From Ureibacillus sp. (GTDB lineage Bacteria > Bacillota > Bacilli > Bacillales_A > Planococcaceae), in the NCBI GenBank assembly GCA_031178355.1, contig JAPSJC010000005.1:1-64000 (forward strand): a stretch of 64,000 bases of DNA. The letters are read 5' to 3'. Shown here piece after piece: positions 53,220 through 62,225 of the stretch (positions within the stretch are counted from its first letter, which is position 1; the number at the start of each line of letters is the position of its first letter). The notes under the pieces are model-generated. The model was given only the letters and a program-made list of their open reading frames with translations. It ran no database searches and was not told the DNA's origin. The position numbers and the translations under genes were made by a program.

Positions 53220-53293
53220 GTCTCAGTAGCTCAGCAGGATAGAGCATACGCCTTCTAAGCGTACGGTCGGGGGTTCGAATCCCTCCTGGGACG
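53220..53293 (+). tRNA. tRNA-Arg (TCT)
   Basis: Cloverleaf: acceptor GTCTCAG/CTGGGAC, anticodon loop CTTCTAA, TpsiC GGGGGTTCGAATCCCTC. Confidence 0.95.
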
Positions 53294-53331
53294 TAACAAG
53301 GTTCAGATAAAAGAAATTTTGAACCAAACAA

Positions 53332-53376
53332 AAAAAGCTTTGAATCCTTTTATATAGGGTTTGAAGCTTTTTTGTT
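53332..53376 (+). terminator. Terminator after tRNA-Arg
   Basis: AAAAAGCTTtgaatCC...GGgtttgAAGCTTTTTT. Confidence 0.85.
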
Positions 53377-53453
53377 TTGTTTTGAAATATTCTGGAATTA
53401 TGTTACATTTGAAGCGTTATTTCAAAACTTAAATGTATAAGGGGATTTTAATA

Positions 53454-53930
53454 ATGGAAAAAGGAGAACAATCACTAGAACAAATAGGTCGATTTTGGAG
53501 AAAATTTTTGATAAATTCAAATAGAAGTGAAACGACACAATATATAGATGTATTTCATTTCGAATTGACTGAAAAACTTGCTAATGAATTGTTACAACTA
53601 GTCTTGATTGGTCAAAAGAAGGCAACGGCAAGCAGTTTACTAGCGTATGAGATTCAAGGTACTAGAGTACCTGAGGTTGGGGACCTAAGCATCGTCACTG
53701 ATTGGGATGGGAATCCTAGATGTGTCATCGAAACAACTGCAGTATCCATTATTCCATTCTCAGACGTTACATATGATATCTGTAATCGCGAGGGTGAAGA
53801 TGATACATTAGAATCATGGCAAGAAGGGCATAGACGTTTCTATACGAATGAAGGACGTATGCTTGGATATGAGTTTAGTGAAGACATGCCTGTCGTTTTT
53901 GAAGACTTCAAAGTCGTTTATCCAGGTTAG
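53454..53930 (+). CDS. ASCH-domain protein
   Basis: LVLIGQKKATASSLLAYE...VGDLSIVTDWDGNPRCVIETTAV. Confidence 0.88.
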   Translation: MEKGEQSLEQIGRFWRKFLINSNRSETTQYIDVFHFELTEKLANELLQLVLIGQKKATASSLLAYEIQGTRVPEVGDLSIVTDWDGNPRCVIETTAVSIIPFSDVTYDICNREGEDDTLESWQEGHRRFYTNEGRMLGYEFSEDMPVVFEDFKVVYPG

Positions 53931-54199
53931 TCGGTATGATCACAGGTGGATTATCCTGTGAATTTTTTATTTTCTTAGAGAACCACCTTATCAAAAAGAA
54001 AATATATGAATTTACGCTAAAGCAATCGCAATTTTAAAAGAAGGATAAATATATTATTAATGCTCAGATATAAATCTGGGCATTTTTTAATAGTAATATT
54101 TACATAAATATAACTTTTCTGTAAATTATATCAATTACTAAGAATGTATAATAAATTTGCTATTTTAAATTCATCCTATTTGTTTCGAGGTGATTTTTA

Positions 54200-54463
54200 G
54201 TGGAAATTATCGTATATCATATAACGACAAATAACATTGAAATGTTATCTAAGGCTATTAGAGAGAGTTTTGGAAATCTAGATCTTAAAATTTTTGATTT
54301 GGGGCGCAATAACTACTTTTTTAAAATAAGTACATCTAAGAATAAAACAAAAGAAATAAGTGGTTGTAATAATATAGACGTGTTTGAAACATTTTTTAAA
54401 AAGACGATGGCTCGATATATTGAATCATGTAACATGTTAAATAAATTCGATAAAGATGAATAA
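54200..54463 (+). CDS. Hypothetical 87-aa protein (GTG start)
   Basis: ORF with cgaggtg SD. Confidence 0.5.
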   Translation: MEIIVYHITTNNIEMLSKAIRESFGNLDLKIFDLGRNNYFFKISTSKNKTKEISGCNNIDVFETFFKKTMARYIESCNMLNKFDKDE

Positions 54464-54600
54464 TAATTGATTTAATCAGTATGGTAAACTAAGTACTAAT
54501 TTCCTTGTACTCTTTATAATCTTTTATCAATAAGTTAGATGTATGGACTATTGCAAAAGGGGAACACTTGTTCTATAATTGAGTAGAAGGAGTTGGGAAA

Positions 54601-54825
54601 TTGAAAGAACAATTGATGAAAGTCATGGTTCGCAATCAGTTGATCGATATGATTTATCAATCAAAAAGCGGAGACGTAACAAAACGTAGAGTGAAAGTAT
54701 TAAAAGTTACCGACCAATCTTTTTCAGCTTATTGTTTTACAAAACAAGCTCGAAGAACATTTCTAATAGATCATGTACTGACGATACTTCCATTGATTCG
54801 TAGAGAGCGCGATATTATTTGTTAA
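54601..54825 (+). CDS. 74-aa stand-alone WYL-like domain protein (TTG start)
   Basis: IDMIYQSKSGDVTKRRVKVLKVTDQSFSAYCFTKQARRTFLIDHVLTILP; SD gaaggag. Confidence 0.6.
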   Translation: MKEQLMKVMVRNQLIDMIYQSKSGDVTKRRVKVLKVTDQSFSAYCFTKQARRTFLIDHVLTILPLIRRERDIIC

Positions 54826-54948
54826 GCAACAACAAGCGCATATTCTAAAAGCATACCATATATAAATAGTACTAATAATGGATTGAATCGGATTTAGCCA
54901 TCAACTATCATCTAAACTGATTTCTAATATTCAATTCTTTAAAATGAA

Positions 54949-54982
54949 GTCATACTCTCTCGTAGAGGGTATGACTTTTTCT
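54949..54982 (+). terminator. Terminator
   Basis: GTCATACTCTCtcgtaGAGGGTATGACTTTTT. Confidence 0.8.
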
Positions 54983-55084
54983 AGTTTTTAAAAGAAACAA
55001 CTTTTCCTTTTCACCACAACCATACATAAATAATGAAAGAAACGACAGAATAATGGAAGAAAGCGAAGTAAAGGAAGGGAACCA

Positions 55085-57085
55085 ATGGTTAAACTTAGGA
55101 AAATTTTAGCTTCTTCTGTCATCGTTGTTTTAACTATATTTCTTATATTTCCATTACAACAAGTATTTGCACAAAGAGAATTACAACCGAATCTTGGTGT
55201 AAAGGTAAAGCCGACATTAACCATCGATGGTAATAGTTATAAAGATTTAAATGCGAACGGTAAGCTTGATCCATATGAAAATTGGCAACTATCAGAGGAT
55301 GAGCGAGCGCGGGATCTAGTTTCCAAAATGACTCTGGAAGAGAAAGCAGGATTATTAATGATACCTGAATTCCCAGAGTTCGAGGATGGCAAACTTGTCC
55401 TCCCAAATGCACTTTTAGATCAAAATACACGCTATTTTATATACCGTGAATCTCCTAGTGCAAACACAATAGCAGATTATAACAATCAATTACAAGAAGC
55501 AGCTGAGGGAACAAGATTAGGAATACCGGTTATGATCATTTCTAATCCACGTAATCATGGTACATCCATACAAGCGTTAGTAAACAAGGCACCAGGAAGA
55601 CCGGGTCAATTTTCTTTTTGGCCAAACACTTTAGGATTAGCTGCAACACGTGATTTAAAATTAATTGAAGATTTTTCTAAAATCACGGCAAAAGAGTTTC
55701 GAGCAACAGGTATTCGTAAACTTTATGGCTATTCTGCTGATGTTGCAACAGATCCTCTTTGGTCAAGAATAGACGAGACTTTTGGAGAACATCCCGCACT
55801 AATCTCTGATATTATATACCGAATTGTAAAAGGCTATCAGGGTCATGTATTGAATGAAAATAGTGTTACGACGACTATAAGGCAATTTCCTGGCGGAGGA
55901 GCAAGAGAAGATGGAAAAGACCCTTACTTTGAGGTAGGTAGGTTTAATATCTATCCAACTAAAGGTAGCTTATTACGCTATCATTTGCCGCCTTTTAGAG
56001 CCGCTATTGAAGCAGCTACGACGTCCATTATGCCGAACTATGCAGTTCCAAGTAATATTAGTGCAAATCAAGGATTACCTCAATTTAGTCAGACCCAACA
56101 ATTTGAAGAAATTGGTTTCGCATTCAATAAACCTTTAATTAATGATTATTTAAGAAGAGAACTTGGATTTTTAGGATATGTTAATTCGGATATGAGTGCG
56201 GTAGTTAATAGAGCATGGGGAGCTCTTAATTTAACTACGGAAGAGCGTTTTGCAAAAGCACTGAATGCTGGAACGAATATATTTTCTGGAGCATCAAATC
56301 CTACTCCAATTATTAATGCGGTAAATCAAGGGTTAGTAAGTGAAGAAGTCATAGATCGCTCTGCACGTTTTTTAATAACTGAAATGATAATGCTTGGATT
56401 ATTTGAAAATCCATATGTTGATCCAGCGAAGGCATTGGAAACAGTAAATGATTCATCATCTCAAAAACGGGCGGATGATGCGCATAGAAAATCAATTGTT
56501 TTGTTAAGAAATGATGATAATTTATTACCTTTAACAGACAATAAGCTTCAAAATATGAAATTATATGTACAAGTATTTCCAGGTGGAGAAAATGGACAAA
56601 ATACCCAAAACTTAAAAGAATTAATGAGGAATTTTGATCCCAATATTACGGTTTCGGATACTCTAGAAGAAGCAACACATGCATTTATTTGGGTAATGCC
56701 TAGTATGGACTTATTCGGGCAAAGTAAGATAACTCTTACTATAGGTCCAGATACGGATATATTCAATATTGAACGGGTAAGCGAAATACAAAAGAAGGTT
56801 CCAACGATTACTGCAATAGATTTTAAAAATCCATGGCTAATTAATCAAATTGAGCCGAATGCAGCAAGTGTTATTGCAACATTTGGTGTAAAACCAGAGA
56901 GCTTATTAGATGTTTTACGGGGTAAATTTAACCCAGTTGGTAAACTTCCAATTACAATACCTGCAAACCAAGAAGCTATAAATAACGAAGCTGGAGATGT
57001 ACCAGGATTTAGAGAGGATCCCTCTTATATTTACGTTGATAAAAATGGCAATAAATATCAATATAATTTTGGTTTGTCTTACTAA
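55085..57085 (+). CDS. Secreted glycoside hydrolase family 3 protein
   Basis: Signal peptide; DPYENWQLSEDERARDLVSKMTLEEKAGLL; GYVNSDMSAVVNRAWG; C-terminal GH3 region. Confidence 0.9.
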   Translation: MVKLRKILASSVIVVLTIFLIFPLQQVFAQRELQPNLGVKVKPTLTIDGNSYKDLNANGKLDPYENWQLSEDERARDLVSKMTLEEKAGLLMIPEFPEFEDGKLVLPNALLDQNTRYFIYRESPSANTIADYNNQLQEAAEGTRLGIPVMIISNPRNHGTSIQALVNKAPGRPGQFSFWPNTLGLAATRDLKLIEDFSKITAKEFRATGIRKLYGYSADVATDPLWSRIDETFGEHPALISDIIYRIVKGYQGHVLNENSVTTTIRQFPGGGAREDGKDPYFEVGRFNIYPTKGSLLRYHLPPFRAAIEAATTSIMPNYAVPSNISANQGLPQFSQTQQFEEIGFAFNKPLINDYLRRELGFLGYVNSDMSAVVNRAWGALNLTTEERFAKALNAGTNIFSGASNPTPIINAVNQGLVSEEVIDRSARFLITEMIMLGLFENPYVDPAKALETVNDSSSQKRADDAHRKSIVLLRNDDNLLPLTDNKLQNMKLYVQVFPGGENGQNTQNLKELMRNFDPNITVSDTLEEATHAFIWVMPSMDLFGQSKITLTIGPDTDIFNIERVSEIQKKVPTITAIDFKNPWLINQIEPNAASVIATFGVKPESLLDVLRGKFNPVGKLPITIPANQEAINNEAGDVPGFREDPSYIYVDKNGNKYQYNFGLSY

Positions 57086-57104
57086 AAATCGTTCATACTA
57101 TTAT

Positions 57105-57143
57105 TAATCGCCTAAATAAATGTGTTCAATTTTTAGGCGATTA
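57105..57143 (+). terminator. Terminator after GH3 gene
   Basis: TAATCGCCTAAA...TTTAGGCGATTA perfect 12-bp stem. Confidence 0.6.
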
Positions 57144-57265
57144 ATTACTCTAATGTGCAAGTAAATATTCATTTAAAAAAAAAAATTTTTTTTTTAGTGG
57201 ATAAAGATGAAAATTTCTCTAAAACATCATAAAATAGAAGTATAAAAAAATAAGGAGGACTGCCG

Positions 57266-57457
57266 ATGATAACCGGTCAGTTAGAGCGAGCGTTTCAATT
57301 AGCGGAGAAACATAGACTCGACGTAGGTTCAATTTTAGATTTGTATACCATTATTAGTAAAGAGTTAAATGCCACGCCTATGGTGGAAGAAAAAATTCTT
57401 CAACAAATGATTAAAATTCTTGAAAACAATAAAACATACTTACGGGAGGCCACATAA
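57266..57457 (+). CDS. Hypothetical 63-aa protein
   Basis: Strong SD aaggaggactgccg-ATG. Confidence 0.65.
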   Translation: MITGQLERAFQLAEKHRLDVGSILDLYTIISKELNATPMVEEKILQQMIKILENNKTYLREAT

Positions 57458-57460
57458 CAA

Positions 57461-57508
57461 TTGAAAAAACAAATTGAATTATATGATGATATAGACTCAT
57501 TTGATTAA
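57461..57508 (+). CDS. Possible 15-aa microprotein (TTG start)
   Basis: MKKQIELYDDIDSFD*; gggagg 5' of start. Confidence 0.3.
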   Translation: MKKQIELYDDIDSFD

Positions 57509-57545
57509 GGCGCTGCTCAAAACTAAGAAATCGAGCAGCGCCTTT
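57509..57545. terminator. Terminator-like hairpin between convergent genes
   Basis: GGCGCTGCTC...GAGCAGCGCC. Confidence 0.7.
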
Positions 57546-57566
57546 ATATGTTCATTTATATGTGGC

Positions 57567-58196
57567 TTAAATTAATTTCCGTTCCTTCGCGACCATCACA
57601 GCGTCTGAACGTGAGGATACATTCAATAAATTTAAGATTTGCGATAAATTACGTTCAATAGTTCTTTGTGAAACTTGTAATTTCCCAGCAATGGCACTAG
57701 TTGAATAACCCATAGCAATATAATTAAGAATAAGTTCTTCTCTTTCATTCAATTTTAAAGATTCCTCAGCTTCATTTACATTGTAGTAACCTCTAACATA
57801 ATCAGTAAAATTAGAAGGTAATACTAATAGGTCTTTCATTATTGCTCGTATTGTATAAATCACTTGCTCTTTAGATGAAGTTTTAGATAATAATCCGTCA
57901 ACCATTTTTTCTAAAACTAGAGAATAATAATCCTCGATATTATCCCCTGTATATAGTATGACTTTTGCGGAAGGATGACAAGTGCGTACCTTGCTACATA
58001 AAACAATTCCATTTTGATCAGGCATATTAATATCGATAAGATACACATCATACCTTCTTTGATTTTCATCTAACATCTGATGAATGGCAAAAATATCATC
58101 TGTAGCATCAACATCCATATCATCAATATCTTTAAAAAGCTTTTTCGTTCCCTCTAACACTAACGCATGATCATCAACAATTAAAATATTTATCAT
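57567..58196 (-). CDS. ComA-like response regulator (NarL/LuxR family)
   Basis: MINILIVDDHALVLEGTKKLF, receiver D in YLIDINMPDQNG, LuxR HTH C-terminus; next to ComP-like kinase. Confidence 0.9.
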   Translation of the reverse strand: MINILIVDDHALVLEGTKKLFKDIDDMDVDATDDIFAIHQMLDENQRRYDVYLIDINMPDQNGIVLCSKVRTCHPSAKVILYTGDNIEDYYSLVLEKMVDGLLSKTSSKEQVIYTIRAIMKDLLVLPSNFTDYVRGYYNVNEAEESLKLNEREELILNYIAMGYSTSAIAGKLQVSQRTIERNLSQILNLLNVSSRSDAVMVAKERKLI

Positions 58197-58197
58197 G

Positions 58198-60468
58198 TTA
58201 TTTTTCAACTCCAACTTTAATTTGAATCTGCATCCCTTCATTTGGATAAGAATCGACAACGATTGAACCGTTAAAGGCAAGGACCCTCTCTTTCAACCCT
58301 GTTAACCCCATTGATTTCGTAATATTTAAGGCGTTCATATCACAACCAACTCCATTATCCATATAGAAAATTTCAAAACCATATTCGGTTTGAGTTAATA
58401 GTATTTTGACATAAGTTGCTTGAGAATGTTTTATCGCATTATTTAACATTTCTTGAATAACACGATAAATCAGTAGCGGCCAACCTTCATTTTTAATTTC
58501 AATATCATTAATTGTAGAAATTAACGTAAAGCTCGCTCTCTTTCTTGTTTGCATAAACAGTTTATTTAATGCGGCAGTTAAGCCCAAAGTGTCCAGTAAA
58601 GGAGGTTTTAATGCTTCACAGTAAGCTCTTAATTGATGATTGATTGATATGAGTTGATAACGCAAATCTACCATTTTAGTTTGCAATAAAGCCCCATTGT
58701 GTTCATTTATAATAGAATCCATTTCACGAATTAAGAAAATTTGATCTTGTAAAATCGTGTCATGTAACTCTTGTGCTAATACATTTTTTTCAGTTTCAAG
58801 TTTCATCCATATTAGTTTTTGGAGCCAATTCGGTTGATTATTTTCTTTTTGTTGTGCAGCATTTAATTCGATTAACAAATCTTCCACTAGTTTTGTATTA
58901 TCAATAAAGTTATTAGCAAATAAGATGACAAGTTCCAACCATAGTAGTTCTTCATTCTTCAATACCGTGTATCGACTATTCCCTAGAATTAGTATTTGCT
59001 TTACTTCTGCATCCTGATGTATGGAAGCAATATAACATGATTCCAATTTTTTAATTTCACCTAAATGTAAATTTTCAATCAATGCTAGGTCTATGGAAAG
59101 ATGCAAAGTGAATTTGTTTTCTTGATAAGTGATCAACTGTTTTTCCTTCATGTTGTACTCCAGAATATATACAACATTGAATTCTAACTGATTTGATATT
59201 AAAGTAGATAATTTATTATATAATTCTAAAGTATTAGTGGACTTTCTAATATCTTCTATCGATTTGTAGAGTAAATGAATATAGTCTCCATGATGCGAGA
59301 AAAGAACTTTCCGATTTTTATAATCTAGTTTTTCCTTAATATAGAAACTAATAACTAGTGTCATAAATATAAAGATTGCTAAGCTAAAAATACGATTAAG
59401 CGAAATTGGAACAATAAAATAAATCCCTATTAATAAACATACAGTTATAAATAGAGCAAAGAACGAATAATAACGAAGTCTAGTTATATGGTATTCAATA
59501 TCAAATAACCTTTCAGTAAGCTGAGTAAAAATAAAACCTAAAGGAATTAGTAAGAATAATATTGAGCTTAAAGAAGCGGATAAAATGTACTCTTGGTAAA
59601 ATAACAATGGAATTATATATAAAAATGTTAAAGGCATAAATGGTATAAGAATACACCAAAAAATAATTTTAATTTGTGACATTGGATATTTTATATATGT
59701 AATAATGGTAACGAGAAAATTAACAACGACTAATATGAAAAATAAAGATAGGATGATTACTGTATTTTTTGTATATAACGATAAAATAAAATTTTCTAAA
59801 ATTGTTAAAATGAATACAATAACTGGTAAAATATATAACCATTTAATATACTTAAAGTATTTTAATTGTACACCGAGAAATTGAAAATAATATTTTAAAA
59901 AATAAAGAAATAATACGGCGCTAAGAATCATACTTGTGCTATTAATAGTGGTACCTATTTTATCCATCCGACTATACAAAGCGGTACTTCCATAAGCCAA
60001 TGAAACTGATAATATAAATAATATTAAATAGCTTAAAGATAGTTTGTTCCCTCTATTAAGAGCATATAAAAATATAGCTAAAAAAAGTGCAATGAAAAAG
60101 TATGCTAAGGGTAAGAGGAAGAAGTTAAGTGATTGGGAAGTTAAATCATTATGATTGAAATATATATGTTCAATTTTTCCTTCTTTTGTAATGAGCGTAA
60201 TATTTGAAGCTGATAATATCGTAGTGTCAATTCTTAATTTTGGTGAATCATGAATATCTTGATTATTAATCTTTAGTACGATATCACCTTCATGGATATT
60301 ATATTTTTCCCCAATAATCTCATACGCTATTTTAGATATAATCCACTGATCGTCTCTTTCCTCTAATTCGATTTGAACAATAGGTGAATTGTAACTTACA
60401 TAGAAAATATATAAACCTAAAATAAAATAAAATAAAATAATGCTCCAAAATAATTTTTTCGGTATCAT
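58198..60468 (-). CDS. ComP-like membrane sensor histidine kinase (HisKA_3)
   Basis: N-terminal TM plus PDZ-like NIHEGDIVLKINNQDI, multi-TM, QELHDTILQDQIFLIREMD, HATPase IQEMLNNAIKHSQATYVKILL. Confidence 0.9.
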   Translation of the reverse strand: MIPKKLFWSIILFYFILGLYIFYVSYNSPIVQIELEERDDQWIISKIAYEIIGEKYNIHEGDIVLKINNQDIHDSPKLRIDTTILSASNITLITKEGKIEHIYFNHNDLTSQSLNFFLLPLAYFFIALFLAIFLYALNRGNKLSLSYLILFILSVSLAYGSTALYSRMDKIGTTINSTSMILSAVLFLYFLKYYFQFLGVQLKYFKYIKWLYILPVIVFILTILENFILSLYTKNTVIILSLFFILVVVNFLVTIITYIKYPMSQIKIIFWCILIPFMPLTFLYIIPLLFYQEYILSASLSSILFLLIPLGFIFTQLTERLFDIEYHITRLRYYSFFALFITVCLLIGIYFIVPISLNRIFSLAIFIFMTLVISFYIKEKLDYKNRKVLFSHHGDYIHLLYKSIEDIRKSTNTLELYNKLSTLISNQLEFNVVYILEYNMKEKQLITYQENKFTLHLSIDLALIENLHLGEIKKLESCYIASIHQDAEVKQILILGNSRYTVLKNEELLWLELVILFANNFIDNTKLVEDLLIELNAAQQKENNQPNWLQKLIWMKLETEKNVLAQELHDTILQDQIFLIREMDSIINEHNGALLQTKMVDLRYQLISINHQLRAYCEALKPPLLDTLGLTAALNKLFMQTRKRASFTLISTINDIEIKNEGWPLLIYRVIQEMLNNAIKHSQATYVKILLTQTEYGFEIFYMDNGVGCDMNALNITKSMGLTGLKERVLAFNGSIVVDSYPNEGMQIQIKVGVEK

Positions 60469-60785
60469 ATCATAACTCCAAACAGATAGTCTTAAAACTA
60501 AACAATATTGCTGCTAAAATGCAACGAAATCTAGTACATAAATACTAAACATCTATTATACTAATTATCTACTAGATTTCAGTGTTTGAAAATACTTTTA
60601 GTTATTTTATTCTTTGAATAGTTTTTGTCCTTAGTTAGTCATTAAAACAAAAAAATCAAGATAAAAACGTTAGAATAGTCTAAAAATTCTTGTAAGTGTG
60701 AAAAAAATGTGAAAAAATGAATAGACCATTGAATAGTGTTTTAATATGTCTTATTGTATAAATGCAAATAACATAACATTAACTC

Positions 60786-60828
60786 AACGCTTAAGCTCTT
60801 TTATAAAAAGGAGTTTGGGCGTTTTTTT
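60786..60828 (+). terminator. Orphan terminator-like hairpin in the comP/dmpA divergent intergenic region
   Basis: AACGCTTAAGCTCTTTT-ataa-AAAGGAGTTTGGGCGTTTTTTT. Confidence 0.65.
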
Positions 60829-60921
60829 ATTTTGGCTAAAAAATTACCAATATTTCACTATCCTTTAAGTTGTAATATGATTAAGATAATTTTTAAATAA
60901 AGAAGAATGGGGTTGTAGTTA

Positions 60922-61971
60922 GTGAGAGGGAAAGTTCGCGAGTTAGGTATATCAATTGGAAAATTACCAGTTGGAAAAAAGAATTGTATTACAGATGTGG
61001 AGGGTGTTCGAGTTGGGCATGTGACACTTGATGAACCAATAGATGACACTGGAAATTATGCTTGTACGGGCGTGACAGCAATATTACCGCATGGTGGAAA
61101 CCTATTTAAAGAGAAAGTAACGGCAGCAAGTTATGTTATAAACGGATTTGGAAAAACAACTGGATTAGTACAAGTAAATGAATTAGGAGTTATTGAATCA
61201 CCGATTATGTTAACAAATACATTTGGTGTACCAGCTGTAACACAAGGTACTTTAGATTATATGTTAGAAAACAATCCTGAGATTGGTATTTTAACAGGGA
61301 CGATTAATCTTGTTGTAGGGGAATGTAATGATAGTTACCTCAATTCCATTCGTTCTTGTCCTGTAAAACCCAGCCATGCTATAAAAGCAATACAAAATGC
61401 ATCTGTGGAAGTTGCAAAAGAGGGTGCTGTTGGAGCAGGAAAAGGAATGATTTGTTTCGGTTATAAGGGTGGGATTGGATCTTCTTCTCGAATTGTTAAT
61501 ATTACTGAAGGCTCAACTTATACGGTTGGCTGTTTAGTTTTAAGTAACTTTGGTGAAAGTGCAGAGTTTCAGGCAGAAAGATATAAGCCGTCTAGCCAAC
61601 AAAAAGAATCAACTGTAAAACCTACCGATGGATCTATCATAATCGTGTTAGCTACTGATGCACCGTTAAGCAACCGACAATTACAACGGATCATTAAGCG
61701 ATGTGGAATTGGACTTGGTAGAACGGGTAGTCATTATTCACATGGTAGTGGGGACATGATTATTGGATTTACTACAGCCCATAAAATCTCCCACTTCACC
61801 GAAAATGTTGTAGAAAGTAGAGTTCAGCTCCGTGAAGATCATGCTATTATGAATAAATTATTCTGTGCTGCTGCAGAAGTAACGGAAGAAGCAATTATTA
61901 ATTCAATCTCGCAAGCCGTTACCACTAAAGGTAGAAATGGTCATACAGTCAATTCGTTTGAATTTAACTAA
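60922..61971 (+). CDS. P1-family (DmpA/BapA-like) peptidase
   Basis: ITDVEGVRVGHVTL, GFGKTTGLVQVNELG, ATDAPLSNRQLQRI; GTG start. Confidence 0.9.
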   Translation: MRGKVRELGISIGKLPVGKKNCITDVEGVRVGHVTLDEPIDDTGNYACTGVTAILPHGGNLFKEKVTAASYVINGFGKTTGLVQVNELGVIESPIMLTNTFGVPAVTQGTLDYMLENNPEIGILTGTINLVVGECNDSYLNSIRSCPVKPSHAIKAIQNASVEVAKEGAVGAGKGMICFGYKGGIGSSSRIVNITEGSTYTVGCLVLSNFGESAEFQAERYKPSSQQKESTVKPTDGSIIIVLATDAPLSNRQLQRIIKRCGIGLGRTGSHYSHGSGDMIIGFTTAHKISHFTENVVESRVQLREDHAIMNKLFCAAAEVTEEAIINSISQAVTTKGRNGHTVNSFEFN

Positions 61972-61979
61972 TAGATTTA

Positions 61980-62018
61980 GTTATCCATAACAATATTTGT
62001 GCATGGATAACTTTTTAT
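61980..62018 (+). terminator. Terminator after dmpA-like gene
   Basis: GTTATCCAT...ATGGATAACTTTTT. Confidence 0.8.
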
Positions 62019-62190
62019 TTACTTTATAGGTCCAGTAAATATAAATCCGATTGGACATATAAGTTTAGATGAAACCACTGGAATATATTCCATAATAGTT
62101 TAATTTGTTACAAAATTTGCAAATTATATCTAGTAAAAATTTTTAAAGTGTGATAGATTTTATTTTAAATACTGAATTGTCTAAAAATTT

Positions 62191-62215
62191 AATTTTGTGA
62201 TATTGTCACAAAATT
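62191..62215. promoter_or_regulatory. Perfect 25-nt palindrome in promoter of the VanX/DppA/epimerase cluster
   Basis: AATTTTGTGA-TATTG-TCACAAAATT. Confidence 0.7.
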
Positions 62216-62225
62216 TAGTGTTGGG

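Noticed and set aside
53113-53331. 72-aa minus-strand ORF (…YVPGGIRTPDRTLRRRMLYPAELLRHG…)
   Set aside because: Antisense translation of the tRNA-Arg gene; a common spurious annotation.
55031-55070. Two 20-nt units taatgaaagaaacgacagaa / taatggaagaaagcgaagta before the GH3 gene
   Set aside because: Only two imperfect copies and no match to the GCGAWTTT core; too weak to call as an array.
57266-57457. Spo0E-family phosphatase call for the 63-aa ORF
   Set aside because: Size fits but the SQELD motif is absent (YTIISKELNA).
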